Assembly: GCF_030519375.1 (NCBI RefSeq)
Contig: NZ_JAUMKB010000004.1
Location: 62,001 to 126,000 of the forward strand
DNA from: Mucilaginibacter tolerans
Lineage (GTDB): Bacteria; Bacteroidota; Bacteroidia; Sphingobacteriales; Sphingobacteriaceae
Length of the DNA stretch: 64,000 nt
Direction: 5' to 3'
Shown here: piece after piece, positions 1 through 9,703 of the stretch
How positions within the stretch are numbered: the first letter of the stretch is position 1
Layout: each line of letters starts with the position of its first letter
The notes under the pieces: generated by a model
The model's input: only the letters and a program-made list of their open reading frames with translations
The model's database searches: none
What the model was told of the DNA's origin: nothing
Made by a program: the position numbers and the translations under genes

Positions 1-654
1 AAATGCAATCAGAATATTTATAATACCGAGAAACTATTATCCTCTGACTTGCCTAAACTTCAAAAGGTAATTTATTTGAGTACTTTGGACATATATGGTA
101 AAACGGACGTGGTATCAGAGTCTTCGCTCGTGGAGCCTGTTTCCCTTTACGGATATTCTAAATTGTATGGTGAGAAAATGATTGCTGCCTGGGGTAATGA
201 AAAACATAAAAAGTTCCAAATATTGAGAATTGGCCATGTATATGGTCCCGGAGAAGAAAATTATCAGAAGATCATACCAGTTACTATGAAAAACCTGATC
301 AATAACCAACCCATACAAATTTGGGGAAATGGCAAAGAGATCAGGTCATTCATTTATATAAAAGATGTTGTTGAGGCGATAGTAAATGCGATAAATTTAG
401 ATGAAGATATTGGGCCAGTTAATCTGGTAGGCAATAATTCAATAAGCATTTTAGAATTGGTAAATGAGCTTATCAGAATAAGCGGGCATAAGGTTGCAGT
501 TGAACATGTTGCGAGCGCTGGCGCAGGCAGGGATCTGGTTTTTGATAATAGCAAACTAAGAAAATATTTATTACAATCTGAAACGAGCTTAGATAAAGGA
601 CTCACTGAAGAATGGCATTACATGAACCGGAGCGATGGAGAATATATTTTTTGA
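1..654 (+). CDS. NAD-dependent epimerase/dehydratase, 5' truncated
   Basis: The reading frame is open from base 1, so the start and the NAD-binding glycine motif lie upstream of the window. What remains is the C-terminal two thirds of an extended short-chain dehydrogenase/reductase. The serine segment VIYLSTLDIYG is followed by YGYSK, the YxxxK catalytic pair, and by the conserved RIGHVYGPG and RSFIYIKDV segments of nucleotide-sugar epimerases. The C-terminus does not resemble RmlB. It probably makes or modifies a nucleotide sugar for the polysaccharide encoded downstream. The stop overlaps the next gene by 20 bp, which implies translational coupling. The substrate cannot be told from the sequence. 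Confidence 0.85.
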   Translation, partial: KCNQNIYNTEKLLSSDLPKLQKVIYLSTLDIYGKTDVVSESSLVEPVSLYGYSKLYGEKMIAAWGNEKHKKFQILRIGHVYGPGEENYQKIIPVTMKNLINNQPIQIWGNGKEIRSFIYIKDVVEAIVNAINLDEDIGPVNLVGNNSISILELVNELIRISGHKVAVEHVASAGAGRDLVFDNSKLRKYLLQSETSLDKGLTEEWHYMNRSDGEYIF

Positions 655-1270
655 TTTAGACGGAACATTACTGGAGTCGAGGCCACGGCTTTATAAACTA
701 TTTCAACAGATGGTGCCACTGTCGGGGTTGTCATTTGATGAATATTGGGCATTGAAAAGAAATAAAACCGCCCACAAAGAGATTTTAAGAGACCTGTTTA
801 ATTATCAACCGATGGAGATAACCAGGTTTGAAGCGGACTGGTTAAAACAAATAGAGCAACCCGAATGGCTTATTTTGGATGAACCTTTTGCAGGAATATC
901 AGACTACTTAAAAGCATTGAAACAGACGCATAAGGTTTTCATTGTAACTTCAAGACAATCTGAAAAAATGGCATTTGAGCAGATCAGCAGGTTTGGCTGG
1001 CTAGAGATGATAGACAAGTTATTGGTTACAGGTCAGGTGCAGGAAAAGTACGACCTCATAAAAAATGAAGTAAAAGTAAGTTCAGGGGATTGGTTGGTTG
1101 GGGATACCGGGAAAGATATCCAGACAGGAAAACGATTGGGGATGAATACCGCAGCAGTTTTAACCGGTTTTTTGAACAGGGAGAAACTCGCAGAATATGA
1201 GCCTGATATTATTGAAACGGAAGCTACAAGGCTGAATTTTAATCAATTAAATAAGCTGAGGACTACCTGA
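635..1270 (+). CDS. HAD-superfamily hydrolase
   Basis: The protein has 211 residues and starts with FFDLDGTLLES, the HAD motif I with nucleophile Asp7 and acid/base Asp9. Motif II is the threonine in FIVTSRQSE, and motif IV is GDTGKDIQTGK near the C-terminus, followed by the usual GMNTAAVLTG strand. This is the phosphoglycolate phosphatase-like (Gph) architecture with an inserted helical cap between residues 15 and 85. The start ATG lies inside the end of the preceding epimerase gene, so the two are coupled. In a polysaccharide locus it could dephosphorylate a sugar phosphate, but the substrate is unknown. Confidence 0.85.
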   Translation: MENIFFDLDGTLLESRPRLYKLFQQMVPLSGLSFDEYWALKRNKTAHKEILRDLFNYQPMEITRFEADWLKQIEQPEWLILDEPFAGISDYLKALKQTHKVFIVTSRQSEKMAFEQISRFGWLEMIDKLLVTGQVQEKYDLIKNEVKVSSGDWLVGDTGKDIQTGKRLGMNTAAVLTGFLNREKLAEYEPDIIETEATRLNFNQLNKLRTT

Positions 1271-1344
1271 TTAGTTCCATATAAGAGATAAATTAAATAA
1301 CCCATTCCGGGTATTATCCGGGATGAAAGTATAACAGAAATACG

Positions 1345-2442
1345 ATGATAAAATTCTTGGATCTGTATAATATAAATCAGCAGCATAAATCTGAATTGAT
1401 ACATGCGTTTGAACGTGTGCTGGATTCAGGGTGGTACATTTTAGGGAAAGAAGTAAAACAATTTGAGGATGATTTTGCCGCCTGGTGCGGTACAAGGTAT
1501 GCCATAGGGGTAGCAAATGGCTTAGATGCTTTGATACTGATTATCAGGGCATACAAAGAATTGGGAATATTTGAGGACGGTGATGAGATAATCGTCCCGT
1601 CAAACACCTATATCGCCAGCATTTTGGCTGTATCTGCGAATGATCTTATACCGGTTTTAGTTGAGCCTGATCCGGAGACCTATAATATCGATCCTGGTCT
1701 TATCGAGGCCAAAATCAGCTCAAAAACCAAAGCAATTTTGCCGGTTCATTTGTATGGCCAATTGTGCGATATGGAAAATATCAGCAAGATTGCCCGAAAG
1801 CACAATCTAAAAGTGATTGAAGATTGTGCACAATCACATGGTGCGGCAATCAATGGCAGAAAGGCTGGTAATTTTGGAGATGCTGCAGGCATTAGCTTTT
1901 ATCCCGGGAAAAACCTGGGCGCTTTGGGTGATGGCGGGGCAGTAACTACCAATGATGATGAATTAGCTTCAGCTGTAAGGGCGCTGGCAAATTACGGGTC
2001 CCATATCAAATACAAGAATAAATACAAAGGTATTAATAGCCGGTTGGATGAACTACAGGCGGCATTACTTGGGGTGAAACTAAAATCGTTGGATGCAGAC
2101 ACACAAATCAAAAGAGATATAGCTAACCGTTATCTGCAGGAAATAAAGAATGATAAAATAAAGCTACCCAAAGTAACGGAACAGAGCGCACACGTTTGGC
2201 ATTTGTTTGTGGTTCGGACAAATGATCGTAATGGCCTGCAGCAATATTTAACTGATAATGGTATCCAAACAGTAATACATTACCCTATACCCCCGCATAA
2301 GCAGGAGGCATATAAAGAATGGAATGAACTAAGCTATCCAATATCTGAACAAATACATGCTGAAGTATTAAGTCTGCCATTGAGCCCGGTTATGCCCGTC
2401 GCGGAAGTAAATAAAGTTATTGAAGTATTGAATAATTATTAA
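1345..2442 (+). CDS. DegT/DnrJ/EryC1/StrS sugar aminotransferase, FdtB/QdtB-like
   Basis: This 365-residue PLP enzyme belongs to the nucleotide-sugar aminotransferase family. [15 protein letters not shown] carries the PLP-binding lysine, EDCAQSHGA is the cofactor aspartate region, and [10 protein letters not shown] is the conserved substrate segment. The N-terminus ([27 protein letters not shown]) is typical of FdtB/QdtB, which aminate dTDP-3-keto-6-deoxyhexoses to give dTDP-Fuc3N or dTDP-Qui3N. That assignment rests on remembered family similarity. Neither a convincing 3,4-ketoisomerase (FdtA/QdtA) nor an N-acetyltransferase (FdtC) lies next to it. The gene starts 74 bp after the HAD gene and only 8 bp separate it from the flippase. 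Confidence 0.88.
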   Translation: MIKFLDLYNINQQHKSELIHAFERVLDSGWYILGKEVKQFEDDFAAWCGTRYAIGVANGLDALILIIRAYKELGIFEDGDEIIVPSNTYIASILAVSANDLIPVLVEPDPETYNIDPGLIEAKISSKTKAILPVHLYGQLCDMENISKIARKHNLKVIEDCAQSHGAAINGRKAGNFGDAAGISFYPGKNLGALGDGGAVTTNDDELASAVRALANYGSHIKYKNKYKGINSRLDELQAALLGVKLKSLDADTQIKRDIANRYLQEIKNDKIKLPKVTEQSAHVWHLFVVRTNDRNGLQQYLTDNGIQTVIHYPIPPHKQEAYKEWNELSYPISEQIHAEVLSLPLSPVMPVAEVNKVIEVLNNY

Positions 2443-2450
2443 TCGCCGGT

Positions 2451-3722
2451 TTGAAATTAGTAAAGACAACTTTTTTTACCTCTATTATTACCTTCGTTCG
2501 TATAGGTTCAGGCTTTGTGAGCAGTAAGATAGTAGCCATGCTCACAGGCCCTGCCGGTGTCGCCATAATCGGGGCGTTCAGCAATTTTATATCTATCGTA
2601 CTGATTTTCGCAAATGGCGCCATTAACACCGGAGTAGTAAAATATACTGCTGAGTACAATGGAAATGATGGCCAGCTAAAGGAGCTCTTCAGCACTTCCC
2701 TCAAGATATCTGTATACTGCTCATGTATTGTGGGCTTGTTGCTTATTATTCTGGCGCCTTATTGTTCGGCATGGTTGCTTCTAAACGACATTTACACTAA
2801 TGTGATAAGGGTGCTCGGTATAACTATCATACTATACTCGCTGAATACTTTATTTATAAGCATTTTAAATGGTAAAGGGCAAATAAAAAGCTATACGATA
2901 GTAAATGCCGCCGGTAGTGTGATCGGGTTAATAATGACAGCAGTGCTGGTATATTTTTTTAAAGTACGGGGTGCACTGTATTCGTTGGTCTTAACACCTT
3001 CCATTGTTTTTTTTGTTACTGCAAGCTTAATTATAAGGACCCCCTGGTTCAGGTGGGATTACTTTAAAGAGGCATTTAATAAAACAGTTGGTAAAAAATT
3101 AAGTCACTTTAGTTTAATGGCCATAGTCTCTGCGATAACGGTCCCTGTTGCCCAAATCGTATTGCGTAATATAGTAATTGCCAAAGTGGGCATAAATTCT
3201 GCAGGATACTGGCAGGGAATGATGAAAGTATCAGATGGTTATTTGCTGTTAATTACAACATCGTTAAGCACCTATTATTTACCAAAGCTATCCTCTTTAA
3301 AAACCAGGGCAGAATTAAGAAAGGAAATCTTTTCAGGGTATAAAATCATACTACCAGCCGTGCTTTTAGGGTGCTGCAGCATATATTTCCTTCGTTTTAT
3401 TATTATACGCGTTCTATATACGCCTGATTTCTTAAAAATGGAGGGTTTGTTTATCTGGCAGCTATGCGGGGATTTTTTTAAAATATCCGCATGGATATTA
3501 GCTTACCTGATGTTGGCAAAGGCTATGACAAGAGCATTTATTTTTACCGAAATAATATTTAGCGCCAGTTATGTTGTTTTAGGATATGTATTCCTCAATA
3601 TTTTTCACCTAAAAGGCATAACAATGGCATTTGCTGTAAATTATTTTTTATACCTGATAACCATGATCCTCTTATTCAGAAAATTACTGTTCTGGAAAAA
3701 AGATGCACGTGTAAATAGTTGA
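2451..3722 (+). CDS. wzx: O-antigen/polysaccharide flippase (Wzx, WzxE-like)
   Basis: This is a 423-residue integral membrane protein with about twelve hydrophobic segments spread along its length. The N-terminus LVKTTFFTSIITFVRIGSG followed by GPAGVAIIGAF resembles WzxE-type lipid III flippases. It would flip the undecaprenyl-diphosphate-linked repeat unit across the inner membrane. The start is a TTG 8 bp after the aminotransferase stop; no in-frame ATG gives a complete first helix. It is followed 4 bp later by a glycosyltransferase, so it sits in a tight operon. The family call is firm; the exact lipid-linked substrate is unknown. Confidence 0.87.
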   Translation: MKLVKTTFFTSIITFVRIGSGFVSSKIVAMLTGPAGVAIIGAFSNFISIVLIFANGAINTGVVKYTAEYNGNDGQLKELFSTSLKISVYCSCIVGLLLIILAPYCSAWLLLNDIYTNVIRVLGITIILYSLNTLFISILNGKGQIKSYTIVNAAGSVIGLIMTAVLVYFFKVRGALYSLVLTPSIVFFVTASLIIRTPWFRWDYFKEAFNKTVGKKLSHFSLMAIVSAITVPVAQIVLRNIVIAKVGINSAGYWQGMMKVSDGYLLLITTSLSTYYLPKLSSLKTRAELRKEIFSGYKIILPAVLLGCCSIYFLRFIIIRVLYTPDFLKMEGLFIWQLCGDFFKISAWILAYLMLAKAMTRAFIFTEIIFSASYVVLGYVFLNIFHLKGITMAFAVNYFLYLITMILLFRKLLFWKKDARVNS

Positions 3723-3726
3723 TCTT

Positions 3727-4626
3727 ATGCAGGCAACGACTGAATTAAATGCGCCTTTGGTATCGGTGATAGTACCAAGTTATAATCATGAAAGATTTAT
3801 AACCCAATGTGTTGAAAGCGTAATGCAGCAGACTTATAAAAACTTTGAGCTAACGGTTATTGATGATGGCTCAAAAGATGGGAGCAGGGAAATATTAAAA
3901 CAACTACAAGAAAAATACACCTTCAACTTAGTGCTTCAGGAAAATATTGGATTGACCTCGACGCTGAATAAAGGCATTCAAAACTACGCTGAGGGCAAAT
4001 ACGTTTCTTTTTGTGCATCTGACGATTACTGGGCATTGGATAAACTGGAAAAACAGGTAGCGTTTATGGAACAGAACGCAGAATTTCCGGTGTGTTTTGG
4101 GAAGGTATATATGGTCGATCTGGATGGAAACGTCATCCCATATCTTACGGAGGCGGCTAATAAATTCTTAAAAGGCGGCTATATATTTAAAGAAATTATA
4201 TTTCAGGAGCTTCACCCGCCGGTAAATGCTTTGTTCAGAAAGTCAATATTTGAGGAAGTAGGGTATTACAAAAATACCTGGGCCGATGATTTCTATATGG
4301 ATTTGAAAATTGCGGAGAAACACCCTTTCGGCTTTATTGATGACTATTTAAACTATTACCGCCGCAGCCCCGAAGTAAACGATGTGAAGTCCAAAATGAT
4401 CAATCAGAAAACTATCTATTCCCATCTTGATTCCATCAATGAGTATAAGCATTCACCTTATTACAAAAAAGCCATAAAGCTTTGGTATTTAAGGTGTTTT
4501 TATTGGTATCTTCCATATCGGTCGACCAAAAAACTGGCCTTTAAAGGAATGATCAGAAATTTAGATCAGTTGACCTCTTTCAATTTTTTAAAAGCAATTT
4601 TTAAATTCATGGTTCTTTGGAACTAA
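3727..4626 (+). CDS. Family 2 glycosyltransferase
   Basis: The protein has 299 residues with a GT-A fold. PLVSVIVPSYNHERFI opens the nucleotide-binding domain, VIDDGSKDGS is the GT2 signature, and FCASDDYW contains the DxD-like metal site. Later, WADDFYMDLKI fits the catalytic acidic region. It should add one sugar to the lipid-linked repeat unit at the cytoplasmic face. There is no membrane segment beyond a hydrophobic C-terminal tail (LKAIFKFMVLWN). It lies between the flippase and the putative polymerase. Donor and linkage cannot be predicted. Confidence 0.88.
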   Translation: MQATTELNAPLVSVIVPSYNHERFITQCVESVMQQTYKNFELTVIDDGSKDGSREILKQLQEKYTFNLVLQENIGLTSTLNKGIQNYAEGKYVSFCASDDYWALDKLEKQVAFMEQNAEFPVCFGKVYMVDLDGNVIPYLTEAANKFLKGGYIFKEIIFQELHPPVNALFRKSIFEEVGYYKNTWADDFYMDLKIAEKHPFGFIDDYLNYYRRSPEVNDVKSKMINQKTIYSHLDSINEYKHSPYYKKAIKLWYLRCFYWYLPYRSTKKLAFKGMIRNLDQLTSFNFLKAIFKFMVLWN

Positions 4627-4646
4627 CGGATAAATAAGCTTGTATA

Positions 4647-5930
4647 ATGATGAATTTAGGAAAATATGTGAAGACTGGTATGCTGATTTTTGCGGTATAC
4701 ATCTACATATTTAACCCTCCGGTTAAAGGGCTTCCTAATCTTATCTGGCTGTTGTTGCCTATTGTTTGGGGCTATTTATTATACTATTCGTTAGTCGGTA
4801 AGCTCTTATACCTGTTTAAGAATGAGATCATCCTGGTCATTCTAATAACTTTGTTTACGCTACTCCGTGACATTGACTGGACTAATGGCACATCCAGCAA
4901 AAACTTCTTATATATTAACGGGACATTGCTGATCGAGGCCATCCCGTTTGCCTTTTTTATTGTCGATATCTGCTCTCGCAGGTTGAAATTACCTGACAAG
5001 GCCTCGCATGAAGAACGGCTGATCAATATTATATTATGGACGTGTTTCTTTGCTGCACTTATTACGGTCATGCTGCTTGTCAACCCTTCACTGAATAATG
5101 TGATGAATAACAAGATCCTTGCAGCAAGTGAGTACCAGCAAAATAATTTGCTCCGGGGGTTTGGTTTTGCATCCACGTTGTTTTATTCTTATGGGCTTGT
5201 TCAGGGAACGGCCGCTGCGATCATTCTTTTGAAGATGTCGGAGGGAAGAAAGCATTTTGTAATATATTTTATAACCCTTGTTCTTTTGCTAATCTCAATA
5301 ATGGTAAACGCACGCATCGGTATGGTGCCCGTTATTGTTATGGGGTTTTACCTAATATTTGTCAGGAAAAAGATAAAGATGTTTTTGTATGCATCTGGGA
5401 TATTAGGAGTGATGCTTGTTGTATTTCTTTCATCTGATTTTGCCGAAAAGTATCAGAAGATAATTGAATGGGGATTCGGTTTTTTTACACAAACCCTGGG
5501 TTTTGTATCGGGTGGTAAAAGTAAAACCGGACCAGACACATTCGGGGTATTAGGTAATATGGTGGTGTTGCCTGATAATGCATTGGATTGGATAGTAGGT
5601 TCGGGGGCTGACCTGTTTTTGCACGGCCAAACCAGTGGTACGGTTACTCATTCAGATATTGGTTTTATAAGACAGCTTTACTATGGTGGTATAGTATACC
5701 TCACATTATTGATGACGTTAGTCACTATAATGGCCGTTCGTCTTTACAATCTTAAAAAGCACAGATGGTTTTTTGTGCTTTTTGTATTTACAGTGATAGC
5801 GGCAAATGTTAAAAGTAATTTTATAAATAATCACTCGGCCTTCCGATTGTTCCTGCTGATATATATGGGATTTATATATTATTCGTTTCTTGAACGTACC
5901 GAAAAGCAGCCACGGGCGATAAAATATTAA
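4647..5930 (+). CDS. Wzy-like O-antigen polymerase (membrane protein)
   Basis: This 427-residue protein has ten or more hydrophobic segments and a large central loop around residues 280-345 (GGKSKTGPDTFG to VTHSDIGFIRQLYYGG). The sequence DIGFIRQLYYGGI followed by a transmembrane helix resembles the C-terminal signature of O-antigen polymerase/ligase (Wzy/WaaL) proteins. NARIGMVPVIVMGF is the arginine-containing segment common in this family. By position, between the flippase and the glycosyltransferases, it is the best candidate for the Wzy polymerase. Sequence conservation in the family is low, so the call relies on topology, motif and context. Confidence 0.75.
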   Translation: MMNLGKYVKTGMLIFAVYIYIFNPPVKGLPNLIWLLLPIVWGYLLYYSLVGKLLYLFKNEIILVILITLFTLLRDIDWTNGTSSKNFLYINGTLLIEAIPFAFFIVDICSRRLKLPDKASHEERLINIILWTCFFAALITVMLLVNPSLNNVMNNKILAASEYQQNNLLRGFGFASTLFYSYGLVQGTAAAIILLKMSEGRKHFVIYFITLVLLLISIMVNARIGMVPVIVMGFYLIFVRKKIKMFLYASGILGVMLVVFLSSDFAEKYQKIIEWGFGFFTQTLGFVSGGKSKTGPDTFGVLGNMVVLPDNALDWIVGSGADLFLHGQTSGTVTHSDIGFIRQLYYGGIVYLTLLMTLVTIMAVRLYNLKKHRWFFVLFVFTVIAANVKSNFINNHSAFRLFLLIYMGFIYYSFLERTEKQPRAIKY

Positions 5931-5946
5931 AGTTTGATAGCTAAAT

Positions 5947-7260
5947 ATGGATAATGACTTTTGTAAAATTCTGATAATATCAAACAGTATTCCCAACGAC
6001 GATAATGCCACCAGCATTACCTTAAAGAATATGTTTTCGGGGTGGCCAGCGGGTAAAGTGGCCATCGTTTATACCTCACTCGATAATAACACCCCGCAGA
6101 GTATCTATCGTGTATTTCATATATCTGAGTTAAAATATATGAAGAATAAAACTTCAGATAGTGACGGGCTGCTTAGGGGACTTCGTTCATCAAAAAGTGA
6201 GGTAAAAGGGGTAAGTGGAGCAGCGGCGGATAAATCGCTAAAAGGTAACATATTAAATTACTTACATACTCTTGCCTCTTCCTATAAGGCATTGCTCCCG
6301 TATCGATATGATAAGGCGTTAGACCAATTTATTTCTGAATTTAAGCCCGGTATCATTTATTCGCCACTAGGCTCTATTGCCATAACGGATATTGTGTATA
6401 AACTTTCCGTTAAATACAATCTTCCCGTTGTTCCGCATTTTATGGATGATTGGCCGCATACCATTTACGAAGGCGACCCTTTGCTAATAATGCCCCGGCT
6501 GAAAAAGAAACACCTTTTAAATAAAGTATTCAGACAATCAGAGGTTGGTATTGTGATCAGCGAAAAGATGGGAATAGAATATCGGTCTGAATATCATAAA
6601 GAGTTTTTTGCTTTGATGAATTGTGTCGATATCAAAGAACCCCATAAAAGCGATCTGCATGAAAACCAAAAAATAATATTTTCTTATTTCGGAGGGCTTC
6701 ATTTGCTAAGATGGCAAACGCTACTACAGTTTTTTAGGGCAGTTAAAAACAGCAAGGCTTATGCCTCGCAGAATCTGGGGTTCAGGATATATACTTCTGA
6801 TGCAGACCGTGCGAAATATGAACGCCAATTCGGACAAATAGCAGAAGTGGTATTTTGTGAAAGAGTTTCTCAGGAAGAGTTGATCGGCAAGATGCGGAGC
6901 AGCAATTATTTGATTCATGTAGAAGCATTTGATGAAAAGATAAAAAAATACACGCGGTTGTCCATTTCGACAAAAATTCCGGAATATTTGGCAGCGCAAA
7001 GGCCCATAATTGCCATCGGCCCTCGTGACATCGCTTCGATAGAATATCTAAGGGATAATAATTGTGCTTATGTGATAGCAGATTTAAATGGTCCGGATGT
7101 ATCGGCGATAATAGAAAACTCATCGTCAGAGGACAGTAATAAACGACTGCTGGCTAACGCCTGGCAACTGTTTTTAAAAAATCATGAAAAAGAAACACAG
7201 CATAAGTTGCTTAATTATGTTTTCCAGAAATCATTGGATAAAAGTCAAAAGATAAGATGA
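5947..7260 (+). CDS. Glycosyltransferase, GT4-like
   Basis: The 437-residue protein has a GT-B pattern. Its N-terminal domain begins ILIISNSIPNDDNATSI, and its C-terminal domain contains IFSYFGGLH, VEAFDE and TKIPEYLAAQRPIIAIGP, the last resembling the donor-binding region of GT4 enzymes. The N-terminal domain contains FMDDWPHT and an unusually variable insert near residues 60-100. The last four bases (ATGA) overlap the next gene's start, so translation of the two is coupled. It probably acts in repeat-unit assembly. The acceptor and donor are unknown. Confidence 0.8.
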   Translation: MDNDFCKILIISNSIPNDDNATSITLKNMFSGWPAGKVAIVYTSLDNNTPQSIYRVFHISELKYMKNKTSDSDGLLRGLRSSKSEVKGVSGAAADKSLKGNILNYLHTLASSYKALLPYRYDKALDQFISEFKPGIIYSPLGSIAITDIVYKLSVKYNLPVVPHFMDDWPHTIYEGDPLLIMPRLKKKHLLNKVFRQSEVGIVISEKMGIEYRSEYHKEFFALMNCVDIKEPHKSDLHENQKIIFSYFGGLHLLRWQTLLQFFRAVKNSKAYASQNLGFRIYTSDADRAKYERQFGQIAEVVFCERVSQEELIGKMRSSNYLIHVEAFDEKIKKYTRLSISTKIPEYLAAQRPIIAIGPRDIASIEYLRDNNCAYVIADLNGPDVSAIIENSSSEDSNKRLLANAWQLFLKNHEKETQHKLLNYVFQKSLDKSQKIR

Positions 7261-8468
7261 GTAACCAACCACCAGTCTCCGGTATGGGCAAAAAAGGAAT
7301 TTTATATGTAGGGGGATTTGAACTACCTGATAAGAACGCAGCGGCTCAGCGTGTGGTTGCCAACGGAAAGCTATTCATGGAGTTGGGTTATTCTGTTTAC
7401 TATCTTGGTATTGATCGCACATTGACTGAACGAACGCCCGTTGAATCAACAAAAAAAGTATTCGAAGACTTTGAATATTACGGTTTAAAATATCCTTCTG
7501 GCTTAGCTGAGTGGATATATTATTTGAATAATATTACGGATATTATCAGGATTGCAAATAAGATTGATTCATTAGAATACATAATAGCTTATAACTATCC
7601 GGCTTTCGCATTGGCAAAACTGGGCGGCTGGTGCAGGTCGAGAAACATCCGCTTAATTTCGGACTGCACAGAATGGTATGATCCGCAGGGCAACTTGGCG
7701 TTTAAAATGATCAAAGGCTTTGACACCTATTTACGGATGAAAGTTGTTCAACCCAAATTAGATGGGTTGATCGCGATAAGTGGTTACCTGTATTCATTTT
7801 ATGCCAGCCGGATGAAGAATGTAATACAAGTTCCGCCCTTGGTAGATATTCGGGCCGAAAAATGGACAAGTGATTGCATACGCAGCCCAAAAGAAATGGT
7901 GCTTGTATATGCTGGCTCGCCGGGAAGCGGAGCAAAAGATAAATTAGATGATGTATTGAGTGCGCTGGCTATTATTAAAACAGACACAAAGATCCGGTTT
8001 TTGCTCAATGTTGTTGGCCTGACAAAGCAGCAATATATCGATAATTTTGGTATCAGTTCCTTCCCCGAGATTTTGGAAAGTGAGGTGAGGTTTAAAGGAC
8101 GTTTGTCCCATACCGATGCCCTTAATGAGATAAAATGTGCTGACTATGCGGTGTTTATAAGAGATAACAACCTGGTAAATACGGCAGGCTTCCCGACAAA
8201 GTTTGTTGAAGCACTCTCCTGCGGAACTCCGGTTCTTGCTAATGCCAGCAGCAACATTACCGATTATTTGAAAGATGGGGAGAATGGGTACATTTTAGAC
8301 AATTCTACCAGCGAAAACCTGGTACGTACTTTTAAATTTGCATTATTGCAGGGTAAAGACAAAATACAGGCTATGAAAAGGCTGATTAAAAGCAACAATA
8401 TTTTCGATTATAGAAACTATAATGAATTAATAAGACGGTTTTTAAACTCGGTTAGGATGGAGAAATAA
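7257..8468 (+). CDS. Family 4 glycosyltransferase
   Basis: The protein has 403 residues with the GT-B layout. The N-terminal domain opens with GILYVGGFELPDKNAAAQR, a start common in bacterial GT4 enzymes that act on lipid-linked or surface glycans. The donor-binding C-terminal domain has LVYAGSPGSGAKDKLDDV and PTKFVEALSCGTPVLAN, including the conserved EALSCG-type acidic motif. It starts inside the stop codon of the upstream glycosyltransferase. It is predicted to be cytoplasmic and to add one sugar of the repeat unit. Confidence 0.87.
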   Translation: MSNQPPVSGMGKKGILYVGGFELPDKNAAAQRVVANGKLFMELGYSVYYLGIDRTLTERTPVESTKKVFEDFEYYGLKYPSGLAEWIYYLNNITDIIRIANKIDSLEYIIAYNYPAFALAKLGGWCRSRNIRLISDCTEWYDPQGNLAFKMIKGFDTYLRMKVVQPKLDGLIAISGYLYSFYASRMKNVIQVPPLVDIRAEKWTSDCIRSPKEMVLVYAGSPGSGAKDKLDDVLSALAIIKTDTKIRFLLNVVGLTKQQYIDNFGISSFPEILESEVRFKGRLSHTDALNEIKCADYAVFIRDNNLVNTAGFPTKFVEALSCGTPVLANASSNITDYLKDGENGYILDNSTSENLVRTFKFALLQGKDKIQAMKRLIKSNNIFDYRNYNELIRRFLNSVRMEK

Positions 8469-8486
8469 ATATATAAATTCCTGATT

Positions 8487-9698
8487 GTGAAAAATCTATT
8501 GCTTTTAACTGGCCTTTTTCCCGATGAAATACGTTCGGAACTTATTGAAAACAGTAAGGCGAATACTCAATTTGCTGCGGACGCACTACAATGGTCTTTT
8601 CTAGGGGGATTAACCAAATACTATCATAACCTACATGTTCTCAATTTTCCTTTTGTGGGTTCGTACCCGGTGTTGTGTAAAACTCCTTTTATAAAGTCTC
8701 TGCCCTTCGGGAAAAACAAAGGGTTTGACGGGTTTAACGTTGGTTATTTCAACCTGATGGCATTGAAGAATGGCATTATATACCGGGAGGCGAAAAATAA
8801 TATCCGCAAATGGGTAAAGCAGGCTGAAGGAGAGAAGGCGATTCTAATCTATTCTGCATTTTTACCTTTCCTAAAAGCTGCTATTGCTGCAAAAAAGGAA
8901 TTTCCTGAACTTAAAGTTTACCTGATATTACCAGATTTGCCCCAGTTTATGGGCGGGCCTGATAATGTTTTGTATAAGGCATTCAAAAAATTCACCAACG
9001 ACCAGTTGTATAAAAACTTTGGCGAAATTGATGGTTTTGTACTTGTCAGTAAGTTTATGGCCGAAGCATTAAATATGAATAGTAAACCGTGGACAGTTGT
9101 GGAAGGTATTTATAATGATCCAGCAAGTACCGTTCTTTCCTCTAAAACACCTTCCGGTAAAAAGATCATTCTATACACGGGCACTTTGGCCCGGCGTTAC
9201 GGCATATTAAGACTACTGGAAGCTTTCGGTTTAATAGATGATAAAAATTACCTGTTGGTAATTTGTGGCGACGGAGATACAAAAGAAGATATTAACTTAG
9301 CCGCCGAAAAGGATACCAGGGTCATTTACAAAGGATCGATCGATAGGGTAGAAGTGCTAAAACTACAGCAACAAGCTTCATTGCTGATCAATCCCAGGAC
9401 TGCCGAAGGGGAGTTTACCAAGTTTTCTTTTCCATCTAAAACTATGGAATATCTTGCTTCAGGTGTACCCACACTTTTATATAAATTACCCGGTATCCCG
9501 GATGAATATTATGATTATTGTTATAGCTTAGAAGATATTTCTATACCTGTATTAGCAGCTAAAATCACTGAAATTCTAAGCCTTGACCCGATAGTTTTAG
9601 CCGAAAAGGGGCTTAAAGCCAGGGAGTTTGTTTTGAATAACAAAAATCCCGAAAGACAATGTGAAAAAGTATATAAGTTAATTGAAGAAATTAGTTAA
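8487..9698 (+). CDS. Family 4 glycosyltransferase
   Basis: The protein has 403 residues and a GTG start 18 bp after the preceding stop. The N-terminal segment LLLLTGLFPDE is the first Rossmann strand. The donor domain has IILYTGTLARRYGILRLLEAF, VICGDGDT and FSFPSKTMEYLASGVPTLL, a clear GT4 donor-site pattern. It is the third consecutive glycosyltransferase of this type, and 5 bp separate it from capE. It is likely to add a sugar to the repeat unit; the specific sugar is unknown. Confidence 0.86.
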   Translation: MKNLLLLTGLFPDEIRSELIENSKANTQFAADALQWSFLGGLTKYYHNLHVLNFPFVGSYPVLCKTPFIKSLPFGKNKGFDGFNVGYFNLMALKNGIIYREAKNNIRKWVKQAEGEKAILIYSAFLPFLKAAIAAKKEFPELKVYLILPDLPQFMGGPDNVLYKAFKKFTNDQLYKNFGEIDGFVLVSKFMAEALNMNSKPWTVVEGIYNDPASTVLSSKTPSGKKIILYTGTLARRYGILRLLEAFGLIDDKNYLLVICGDGDTKEDINLAAEKDTRVIYKGSIDRVEVLKLQQQASLLINPRTAEGEFTKFSFPSKTMEYLASGVPTLLYKLPGIPDEYYDYCYSLEDISIPVLAAKITEILSLDPIVLAEKGLKAREFVLNNKNPERQCEKVYKLIEEIS

Positions 9699-9703
9699 CC
9701 ACG

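Noticed and set aside
1..654. First gene considered as rfbB (dTDP-glucose 4,6-dehydratase), missing from the rhamnose set
   Set aside because: The C-terminal region lacks the RmlB signatures and ends differently; it is only a generic SDR epimerase.
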